A DNA stretch of 6,025 nucleotides from Lentisphaerota bacterium (GTDB taxonomy: Bacteria > Verrucomicrobiota > Kiritimatiellia > RFP12 > JAAYLN01): positions 1-6,025 of the forward strand of contig JAAYZJ010000181.1 of the NCBI GenBank assembly GCA_012514915.1, written 5' to 3'. Every line of letters starts with the position of its first letter. Within the stretch, counting starts at the first letter, position 1. The notes under the pieces are model-generated. The model ran no database searches and had not been told where the DNA came from. It worked only from the letters and a program-made list of their open reading frames with translations. The translations under genes and the position numbers were made by a program. Positions 1 to 4,721 of the stretch are shown here, in pieces.

Positions 1-152
1 CCCCCGTGCAGGCCGAGTTCGCCATCCATTCGTACGAAATCACCCCGGATCACGGCACCGTGATGCTCTGGCAGGATGCCGCCAGCCAGGCCACGATCCT
101 GTGGATATCGGATCTCGACGATCCGGCACCGGACATGGAGACCGAACCATGA
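1..152 (+). CDS. C-terminal end of an unidentified protein (5' partial)
   Basis: An open frame runs in from the left edge (first whole codon at base 3) and ends at TGA 150-152, giving 49 visible residues. The fragment contains SYEITPDHGTVMLWQDA, then QATILWISDLDD, then an acidic, proline-containing tail ending METEP. The beta-strand-like pattern followed by an ILWISD strand and a short acidic tail recalls the C-terminal ends of some short anti-sigma or membrane-anchored regulatory proteins. This is only a resemblance, and no domain can be named from 49 residues. The stop codon overlaps the ATG of the next gene (ATGA at 149-152), which supports both the reading frame and translational coupling. 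Confidence is good that the frame is coding and low for any function. Confidence 0.6.
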   Translation, partial: PVQAEFAIHSYEITPDHGTVMLWQDAASQATILWISDLDDPAPDMETEP

Positions 153-664
153 ACACTGTCCTGTCATCCTCCGCGCCTCCGCGCCTGTGCGGGAGACCAA
201 CAGCGCAGGCGATGTCCCCGCTGAGGCACAGCCCGCGGTGGCGCCGCCCCCTGCTCCTCGCCTGCCTGCTCCTCGGCATCCTCCAGGCCGTGCAGGCGGA
301 GACGCTGCACATCCGCATGATCCGCGGCAGCCACGAGGAAGGGACAACAGCCCCGGCGCTCGCCGACATCGCCGCCATGATGCAGAACACCCTGGCCTTC
401 AAAACCTATGCCCTCGACGCCGAAACCCGCATCCCGCTGCCGGCCGACGGCACCCCCCGGTCGCTCCGCGTCTATGCCGTCACCTGCACCGGTTCCGCCG
501 AGCGGCTGAAGATCGGCATCACCCGGCTCGGCAAACGCATCCTCTCGACGGTGGCCACCGTCCGGCCGGGACACCCGGTCGTCCTTGGCGGGTTCCGAGC
601 CCGCAAGGGGGGCGGCATGCGGATGTTCGTCCTGACCGTCGAGTCTTCTTCCCCCACCCCCTAG
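149..664 (+). CDS. small secreted protein of unknown function
   Basis: I do not recognise this family. From ATG 149 the product has 171 residues. This start overlaps the upstream stop and has a GGAG ribosome site at 137-140. A second in-frame ATG at 212 gives a cleaner protein of 150 residues with a textbook Sec signal peptide: a basic n-region with RHSPRWRR, a hydrophobic core PLLLACLLLGILQAV, and a VQA|ET cleavage site. The extra 21 residues from ATG 149 are mostly encoded by a GC-rich repeat (168-191), so 212 may be the ancestral start. The mature part, about 121 residues, looks like alternating beta strands (LHIRMIRG, LRVYAVTCTG, LKIGITRLG, HPVVLGGFRARKGGGMRMFVLTV) with no cysteine pair or catalytic motif I can name. 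The LLAC string could mimic a lipobox, but the hydrophobic stretch before that Cys is too short. It is probably exported to the periplasm or surface, with the upstream gene and ribF in one transcript. Confidence 0.72.
   Translation: MNTVLSSSAPPRLCGRPTAQAMSPLRHSPRWRRPLLLACLLLGILQAVQAETLHIRMIRGSHEEGTTAPALADIAAMMQNTLAFKTYALDAETRIPLPADGTPRSLRVYAVTCTGSAERLKIGITRLGKRILSTVATVRPGHPVVLGGFRARKGGGMRMFVLTVESSSPTP
160..200 (+). repeat. GC-rich period-8 repeat within the 5' end of the secreted-protein gene
   Basis: Bases 168-191 are three tandem 8-mers: CCTCCGCG, CCTCCGCG and a degenerate CCTGTGCG. A GGGAGACC block follows. The frame in use reads SSSAPPRLCGRP across it, and the +1-shifted frame reads LRASAPVRET. 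From memory, very similar peptides turn up repeatedly as spurious translations in PVC-group genomes, which suggests a dispersed intergenic element. I cannot confirm the copy number from this window. Confidence 0.5.
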
Positions 665-678
665 CCGATCCCGCCGCC

Positions 679-1614
679 GTGCAAACCTTTGTCTCGCCCG
701 ACCATCTGCATGCCCTCCCCGGCCCCCTGGTTCTGGCCGCCGGATTCTTCGATGGTGTCCATCTCGGCCACCGGGCGGTTCTCGATGGCGCCATCGCGCA
801 TGCCCGCCAGCTCGGGGGCCAGGCATGGGCGCTGACCTTCGACCAGCATCCACTCACCATCCTGGCGCCCGGCCGGCAGCCGCCTTTGCTCACCCCCCTC
901 TCGATGCGGCTGGAACTGCTGGCGCAGACGGGCATCGACGGCTGCCTGATGCTGCCGTTCACCCGCGAACTCGCCGCCTGCCAGCCGCGCGACTTCGTCC
1001 GGCTGCTCTGCGGCCCGCAACGCACCGTCGCGGCCATCCGCTGCGGCGAGAACTGGCGCTTCGGCGCCGGTGGCGGCGGCGATCCCGCCTTGCTCGCCGA
1101 GCTGGGACGGCAGCATGGATTCGAGGCCGTGACGGTGCCGCCCCTGCACCACGACGGCGCGCCGATCTCGAGCACCCGGATCCGCAGGGCCATCCAGGCG
1201 GGCGATGTCGCGGAGGCCGCCTCCATGCTCGGCCGCCCCTACAGCGTTCGCGAGACCGTCGTCCGCGGGCGCGGGGTCGGCCGGACGATCGGCATGGCGA
1301 CCGCCAACCTGCATCCGGCCGCGGAAGTGCTTCCCGGCATCGGCGTCTACGCCGTGCGGACGTGGGTGGGCGATCGCCGGGTCGACGGCGTCGCCGGGCT
1401 GGGCTGGCGCCCGACCTTTGCCGACGCGCGCCCGGACGCGCCCGAGCTCGAGATCCATCTGCTCGACTTCGAGGGGGATCTCTACGGGGCGACGCTGGAC
1501 GTCGCCTTCATCGCCCGCCTGCGCGACGAGATCAAGTTCCCCGACGCCGCCGCCCTCATGGAGCAGGTCCGCGAGGACATCCGCCAGGCCCGCCAGCTCG
1601 CCGCCCGCTCCTGA
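679..1614 (+). CDS. ribF: bifunctional riboflavin kinase / FMN adenylyltransferase (FAD synthetase)
   Basis: RibF phosphorylates riboflavin to FMN with ATP, then adenylylates FMN to FAD in the cytoplasm. The N-terminal nucleotidyltransferase domain (about residues 1-180) carries GFFDGVHLGHR at 22-32, including the HxGH motif, and ISSTRIR at 163-169. The C-terminal riboflavin kinase domain (about 185-310) carries GRTIGMATANL at 201-211, PGIGVYAV at 219-226, GWRPTF at 242-247, ELEIHLLDFEGDLYG at 256-270 and LRDEIKF at 281-287. In the family the Thr and Asn of the PTAN motif (here T208, N210) bind Mg-ATP, and the Glu before the I/T-H-L-L-D segment (here E258) is the catalytic base; all three are present. 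The usual Pro of PTAN is Ala207. The length of 311 residues is normal. The start is GTG 679: it sits 14 bases after the upstream stop and places the first motif at the usual distance. No clear ribosome site precedes it, so translation may depend on coupling. Confidence 0.95.
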   Translation: MQTFVSPDHLHALPGPLVLAAGFFDGVHLGHRAVLDGAIAHARQLGGQAWALTFDQHPLTILAPGRQPPLLTPLSMRLELLAQTGIDGCLMLPFTRELAACQPRDFVRLLCGPQRTVAAIRCGENWRFGAGGGGDPALLAELGRQHGFEAVTVPPLHHDGAPISSTRIRRAIQAGDVAEAASMLGRPYSVRETVVRGRGVGRTIGMATANLHPAAEVLPGIGVYAVRTWVGDRRVDGVAGLGWRPTFADARPDAPELEIHLLDFEGDLYGATLDVAFIARLRDEIKFPDAAALMEQVREDIRQARQLAARS

Positions 1615-1720
1615 CCGGTGCCCCGCCGCACGGCTGCCGGGCGGCGCGCTGTTGTGGACGCCGGCGTGGAAATGCCTTTTAGCGCCGGCGAGACGATGTC
1701 CCAGTGCAACCGCAGAGTGC

Positions 1721-1800
1721 CGAATCACGAATATCGAATATCGAAGGTTGAGATCCGAAAGGACAGACGCGCGTTCGCAATTCCGCGGTTCGATATTCGG
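1721..1800. repeat. AT-richer repeat element with 11-base direct and inverted copies
   Basis: CGAATATCGAA occurs at 1728-1738 and again, overlapping, at 1735-1745. Its exact reverse complement TTCGATATTCG lies at 1789-1799. Bases 1721-1760 are 40% GC by hand count, far below the flanking genes. Translations read like EYRISKVEIRK on the + strand and end FDIRYS on the - strand. From memory, such strings recur as spurious proteins in PVC-group genomes, so this is probably a dispersed non-coding repeat. Family membership is unverified. Confidence 0.55.
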
Positions 1801-1832
1801 AAGAGGCGCTTGCAGAACCCCCTGCAGAAACC

Positions 1833-1852
1833 GGTCGGGACAGAGCCCGACC
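1833..1852. repeat. perfect hairpin 1 (7-bp stem, 6-base loop)
   Basis: GGTCGGG (1833-1839) pairs perfectly with CCCGACC (1846-1852) around an ACAGAG loop. No T-tract follows on either strand. It is the first of a row of similar stems between the two convergent genes and has the same stem and loop sizes as the hairpin at 1892-1911. Possible roles are a structured repeat unit or part of a bidirectional transcript end. Confidence 0.5.
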
Positions 1853-1891
1853 CTCCAGATCCGCGGAACCCGCTGGTTATCAGGACTGGAG

Positions 1892-1911
1892 GGACGACCT
1901 CCGTGTCGTCC
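1892..1911. repeat. perfect hairpin 2 (7-bp stem, 6-base loop), with an alternative fold
   Basis: GGACGAC (1892-1898) pairs with GTCGTCC (1905-1911) around CTCCGT. An overlapping alternative stem, GGAGG (1888-1892) with CCTCC (1898-1902), shares bases with it, so the two folds exclude each other. The surrounding sequence looks like a dispersed element known to me only by eye from PVC-type genomes. No open frame or binding site explains it. Confidence 0.5.
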
Positions 1912-1922
1912 GTCAAACAAAT

Positions 1923-1939
1923 CCCGCGGAGACCGCGGG
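1923..1939. repeat. perfect hairpin 3 (7-bp stem, 3-base loop)
   Basis: CCCGCGG (1923-1929) pairs with CCGCGGG (1933-1939) around AGA, giving a very stable all-GC stem. It follows an A-rich stretch (CAAACAAAT, 1914-1922). Read on the - strand, that stretch becomes ATTTGTTTG directly after the stem. This makes it the best candidate here for an intrinsic-terminator-like signal for the leftward aminotransferase transcript, although the T-tract is imperfect and lies more than 250 bases past the stop codon. Confidence 0.45.
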
Positions 1940-1964
1940 CCCGACCGCGCTTTCCACGCCGTAT

Positions 1965-1986
1965 CGACCCACGATGAAGCGGGTCG
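1965..1986. repeat. perfect hairpin 4 (6-bp stem, 10-base loop)
   Basis: CGACCC (1965-1970) pairs with GGGTCG (1981-1986). It continues the series of stems to its left, but its longer loop makes it the weakest of the set. A TTTA sequence follows the right arm on the + strand, too short for a terminator tract. Confidence 0.35.
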
Positions 1987-2117
1987 TTTAGGTGTAACCG
2001 TTTAAGAAGGCGAGTAAGCATGCGATCCGGCTTTCTGAATCTGCCTGGATGTCACGACTGTTAGACCGCAAGACATGGGGAATGGGTTGCGAAGGCGTCC
2101 CCCCCTTGGCCAGAGTC

Positions 2118-2131
2118 CCGGCTTCAGCCGG
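2118..2131. repeat. GC-rich hairpin downstream of the aminotransferase gene
   Basis: CCGGCTTCAGCCGG is fully self-complementary apart from its centre; a 5-bp stem with a TTCA loop is realistic. It lies 63 bases beyond the aminotransferase stop codon on the leftward transcript. It could protect or end the 3' end of that mRNA. There is no T-tract, so intrinsic termination is unlikely without help. Confidence 0.4.
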
Positions 2132-2194
2132 AAGCCAGTGAGGGCCTTCAGGCTCGTCCTTCGCTCGCCCGGTCGCCAACCGAATGTCCTGCGC

Positions 2195-3388
2195 TCAGGT
2201 GAACGACCGAGCCGCCCGCGCAAACCCGTCAGCCGACCGCTCGATGACATCCGTCTCGACGCTGAAGCTCAGCCGGAAATGGCCCGGACAGCCGAAGCCC
2301 CGCCCCGGCACGGCGAGGATGTTCTCCGCGAGCAGGCGGTTGACAAACGCGAGATCGTCGCCCCCCGGCGCCTCGGGGAAGAAATAGAAAGCGCCGCGCG
2401 GCATCGCATAGGTGATGCCCGCCTGCTCCAGCACACGGGCCATCAGTGCGCGGCGCCGGTCGTAGACCGACAGGTCCACCCCGTCGTTCAGCATCAGCAG
2501 CGCCATCCGCTGCCCGATGATCGGGGCATTCACGAAACCGAGCGTGCGTGTGGTCAGCGTCACCGCCTGCATCAGCAACTGGCCGTCGGGCATGTCGGGA
2601 CGGATCGCCAGGTAGCCGATCCGCTCGCCGGCGATCGAGAGGCTCTTCGAGAAGGATCCCGCGACGACGGCGAACGGACTCAGGGGCAGCATGGCGGGGA
2701 CGACGGCCCCGTCGTAGGCCAGAAAGCGGTAGGGCTCGTCCGAAAGGAGAAACACCGGGCGCTCGCGGCCGTCGTTGAGCGTCGCCAGCGCGGCGGCCAG
2801 CCGGTCCAGCGTCGCGGCGGGGTAGAGACAGCCGGTCGGGTTGTTCGGCGAATTGAGCAGGATGACACGCGTCCGGGGGCCGACCGCCGCCAGCATGGCG
2901 TCGACATCGAGATCGAACGTGGGGCGGCGAGCGGGAATCGGCACCAGCACGCCCCCGAAATGCCCGCAGTAGGCGCCGTACTCGACAAAATACGGAGCCG
3001 GACAGATCACTTCATCCCCCGGCTCGATCACGGCGCGGAAAAAGGCCGTGAGCGCGCCGGCGGCCCCGCAGGAGATCAAGACCTGAGCGGCCGTCAGACC
3101 GGGCGTCTGCTGCTCGGCGCCCAGCTTGGCGGCCAGCGCCTCGCGCAACGGCGGCAGCCCGGCGTTGCCGACATAACCGAGGGCGCGCGGCTCGCCCGCC
3201 TGGTCGGCGATCCGCGCCAGCGCCTGCCGCGCCGCAGGCGGCGGCGGGATGTCGGGGTTGCCCAGGCTGAAATCGAAGACCCGGTCGGCTCCGAGACGCT
3301 GCTTGAGCTCATTCCCCGTCTCGAACATGCGACGGATCCAGGAGGCGGTGCCGAGCTGGTCGGCGATGGAACGGGCGATGATCTGCAT
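2195..3388 (-). CDS. class I/II pyridoxal phosphate-dependent aminotransferase
   Basis: This is a cytoplasmic fold-type I aminotransferase that moves an amino group between an amino acid and a 2-oxo acid. The 397 residues are full length for the family. Visible landmarks are DFSLGNPD (39-46, substrate-side loop), SCGAAGA (106-112, cofactor phosphate region), PYF with stacking Tyr133, NSPNNPTG (179-186, PLP-binding Asn183), SDEPY (216-220, Asp217 for the pyridine nitrogen and Tyr220), SFSKS (245-249, Schiff-base Lys248), Arg256, and FRLSFS (371-376, Arg372 for the substrate carboxylate). The N-terminal SWIRRMFETGNELK segment resembles a branch usually labelled aspartate or generic aminotransferase; the exact substrate cannot be read from the sequence. 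The ATG at 3386-3388 lies 3 bases after the stop of the TrpR-like gene, so the two genes are surely co-transcribed and probably translationally coupled. Only a weak ribosome site (GCGAG) is seen. Confidence 0.92.
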   Translation of the reverse strand: MQIIARSIADQLGTASWIRRMFETGNELKQRLGADRVFDFSLGNPDIPPPPAARQALARIADQAGEPRALGYVGNAGLPPLREALAAKLGAEQQTPGLTAAQVLISCGAAGALTAFFRAVIEPGDEVICPAPYFVEYGAYCGHFGGVLVPIPARRPTFDLDVDAMLAAVGPRTRVILLNSPNNPTGCLYPAATLDRLAAALATLNDGRERPVFLLSDEPYRFLAYDGAVVPAMLPLSPFAVVAGSFSKSLSIAGERIGYLAIRPDMPDGQLLMQAVTLTTRTLGFVNAPIIGQRMALLMLNDGVDLSVYDRRRALMARVLEQAGITYAMPRGAFYFFPEAPGGDDLAFVNRLLAENILAVPGRGFGCPGHFRLSFSVETDVIERSADGFARAARSFT

Positions 3389-3391
3389 GGT

Positions 3392-3730
3392 TCAACTCGC
3401 TTGCGTGGTCCGGGCCCGGCGCAGCAGCTTCGCGACGATGGCATCGGGCTGCTTGAGCACGCGCGAACCCCGGGTGATTTTACAAAGGCTGATTCCCAGC
3501 GTCTCGGCGATGACCCGCTGCGGGACCCCCTCCTGCAGCATTTTCATCAAGCGCCACCGCAGGATCAGATCATGCAACTCGGCCCGGGTGAACAGGTCGT
3601 CGAACAGACGCTCCATCGCCGCCGGGTTGTCCACGGCGGCGAAAACCGCCGCGAGTTCCCGCCGGGTTTCGGTCGCGACTTGACCGGGAGTCCGGTGCGC
3701 GCGCACGCGTGTGTGTTGATGCATGGCCAT
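3392..3730 (-). CDS. trpR: TrpR-family transcriptional repressor
   Basis: This is a 112-residue DNA-binding protein of the Trp repressor family, which binds operators as a dimer when loaded with an amino-acid corepressor. The core FDDLFTRAELHDLILRW (43-59) and the helix-turn-helix VPQRVIAETLGISLCKITRGS (69-89) match the family; ITRGS is the TrpR signature and FDDL is shared with the YerC/YecD branch. By manual alignment to E. coli TrpR, Thr48, Arg58 and Arg87 correspond to the tryptophan-pocket residues Thr44, Arg54 and Arg84. The positions of Thr81 and Ser88 are Lys84 and Val91 here, and the turn before the helix pair is one residue shorter. Tryptophan as corepressor is therefore plausible but unproven. 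Two ATGs (3728-3730 and 3722-3724) follow a GAGGA site at spacings of 4 and 10 bases, so either could be the start. It lies between nadA and the aminotransferase gene, and likely controls this operon or the aminotransferase. Confidence 0.85.
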   Translation of the reverse strand: MAMHQHTRVRAHRTPGQVATETRRELAAVFAAVDNPAAMERLFDDLFTRAELHDLILRWRLMKMLQEGVPQRVIAETLGISLCKITRGSRVLKQPDAIVAKLLRRARTTQAS

Positions 3731-3732
3731 GG

Positions 3733-3741
3733 CATCCTCGA
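3733..3741 (-). promoter_or_regulatory. ribosome binding site of the TrpR-like gene
   Basis: Read on the - strand, ATCGAGGAT precedes the first ATG of the TrpR-like gene. GAGGA lies 4 bases before the first ATG and 10 before the second, so it does not decide between the two starts. The 52-base gap to nadA shows no clear promoter, and no palindrome with a CTAG core like the E. coli trp operator. Confidence 0.5.
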
Positions 3742-3782
3742 TGATTCTGCTTGCTCCGCAGCGGACATCCTGCAGGGCGCGC

Positions 3783-4688
3783 TCAGCCCACCCGCACCAT
3801 GCGTTCCACGGCCCGCAAAGCCTTGATCCGGACCGGCTCGGGCACCGTGACCACGTGCTTCATATCCTCCAGCGACCAGAGAACCTTCTCCAGCGTGATG
3901 CGCTTCATGTTGGGACAAACCAGCAGGTCGGAGGCCGGGTGGAAGGTCTTGCCGGGATTCTCCTTGCGCAGCCGGTGCAGCATGGCCGTTTCCGTGGCGA
4001 CGATAAAGGTCGTGGCCGGCGATTCGCGTGGATAACGCAGCATGCCGCTGGTCGAGAGAACGGCATCGGCGAGCGCGACGGCCTCGGGACGGCACTCGGG
4101 ATGAATCATGACGACCGCATCGGGATACGCCTGGCGCGCGGCGACAATATCGGCCGGCGCGAGCCGCGCGTGCGTCGGGCAGCAACCGGGGTAGAGGATC
4201 ATCTTGCGGCCCGTCACCTGCTGGACGTAGTGTCCCAGGTGCTGGTCGGGAACAAAGATGATCTCGCGTGCGGGGTCGATGCCGGCCACGACGGCGGCGG
4301 CATTCGCCGAGGTGCAGCAGATGTCGCTCTCGGCCTTGACTTCCGCGCTGGAATTGACGTAGGTGACGACCATGGCCCCCGGGTGTTTCGCCTTCAGTTC
4401 GCGGACCGCCTCGACGGGGGCCATGGAGACCATCGGGCAGCCGGCCTGCGGATCGGGGATCAGCACGGTTTTCGACGGACTGAGAATGGCGGCGGTCTCC
4501 GCCATGAAATAGACACCGCAGAAGATGATCACCTCCGCTCCGGCCGCGGCCGCCTGGCGGCTGAGCTCGAGCGAGTCACCGCAAAAGTCGGCGACGTCCT
4601 GCACCTCGGGCGCCTGGTAATTGTGGGCCAGAATGACCGCCTGGCGCTGCCGGGCAAGCTCGCGGATGCGTGCGGAAATCGATGTCAT
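3783..4688 (-). CDS. nadA: quinolinate synthase A
   Basis: NadA condenses iminoaspartate with dihydroxyacetone phosphate to make quinolinate, the precursor of NAD, using an oxygen-sensitive [4Fe-4S] cluster. The 301 residues match the usual length. The three cluster cysteines are visible: Cys84 in DPQAGCPM, Cys170 in YPGCCPTH (the G-x-C-x-x-H pattern picks the second Cys), and Cys258 in LVCPNMK. Active-site residues are also present: His22 and Tyr24 in AHNYQ, Tyr110 and Asn112 in TYVNSS, the SDICCTSANA segment (121-130), His196 and Glu198 in MIHPEC, and VATET (230-234). A GGAG ribosome site sits 5 bases before ATG 4688, which supports this start. It lies 33 bases after pcnB and 52 before the TrpR-like gene in the same direction. 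No nadB, nadX or nadC is seen nearby, so iminoaspartate must come from a gene elsewhere. Confidence 0.97.
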   Translation of the reverse strand: MTSISARIRELARQRQAVILAHNYQAPEVQDVADFCGDSLELSRQAAAAGAEVIIFCGVYFMAETAAILSPSKTVLIPDPQAGCPMVSMAPVEAVRELKAKHPGAMVVTYVNSSAEVKAESDICCTSANAAAVVAGIDPAREIIFVPDQHLGHYVQQVTGRKMILYPGCCPTHARLAPADIVAARQAYPDAVVMIHPECRPEAVALADAVLSTSGMLRYPRESPATTFIVATETAMLHRLRKENPGKTFHPASDLLVCPNMKRITLEKVLWSLEDMKHVVTVPEPVRIKALRAVERMVRVG

Positions 4689-4693
4689 GGCGT

Positions 4694-4697
4694 CTCC
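4694..4697 (-). promoter_or_regulatory. ribosome binding site of nadA
   Basis: Read on the - strand, the sequence is GGAGACGCC followed by ATG. The GGAG core is 5 bases from the start codon and fixes the nadA start. It lies inside the 33-base gap after the pcnB stop, which has no room for an independent promoter with its own leader. Confidence 0.6.
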
Positions 4698-4721
4698 AGA
4701 GGGTGGATGGCGCCCCGGACC

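Larger units (their letters stand above)
1615..2194. other. convergent intergenic region, repeat and hairpin rich, no gene seen
   Basis: The ends of ribF and of the aminotransferase gene face each other across these 580 bases. Short open frames exist on both strands, but none has a ribosome site, a recognisable domain or a plausible composition. Contents from left to right are: a possible 6-bp stem just after ribF (CGCCGC 1624-1629 with GCGGCG 1641-1646); a palindrome ACGCCGGCGT at 1658-1667; an AT-richer segment with inverted repeats (1721-1800); four perfect hairpins (1833-1986); a segment of about 50% GC (1991-2060); a run of seven C at 2099-2105; and a perfect hairpin at 2118-2131. No poly-T tract follows any stem, so there is no textbook Rho-independent terminator. 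I found no tRNA or other RNA gene that I recognise. Confidence 0.7.

Noticed and set aside
76..678. N-terminal extension of ribF to 512 residues
   Set aside because: The extension overlaps the secreted-protein gene in another frame and reads as Pro/Arg/His-rich noise. RibF homology and normal length begin at GTG 679.
1623..1646. Intrinsic terminator directly after ribF
   Set aside because: A 6-bp stem (1624-1629 with 1641-1646) is possible, but the 11-base loop is itself GC-rich and no T-tract follows.
661..1920. 419-codon open frame on the - strand
   Set aside because: It is antisense to all of ribF and runs into the repeat region; low-complexity translation.
1618..1977. 119-codon open frame in the spacer
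   Set aside because: It translates across several hairpins and repeats, has no ribosome site, and its residues look like typical spurious repeat translations.
1721..1986. CRISPR array
   Set aside because: The repeats are not regularly spaced, are not one conserved direct repeat, and no cas genes are present.
3731..3782. trp-operator-like site upstream of the TrpR-like gene
   Set aside because: There is no CTAG core or good palindrome of the right size; only a CCTGCAGG palindrome and weak short inverted matches are seen.
2075..3826. 583-codon open frame on the + strand
   Set aside because: It lies antisense over the aminotransferase and TrpR-like genes, both with intact motifs. Its translation is rich in Arg, Gly, Gln and Asp with no domain, as expected for a shadow frame in GC-rich DNA.
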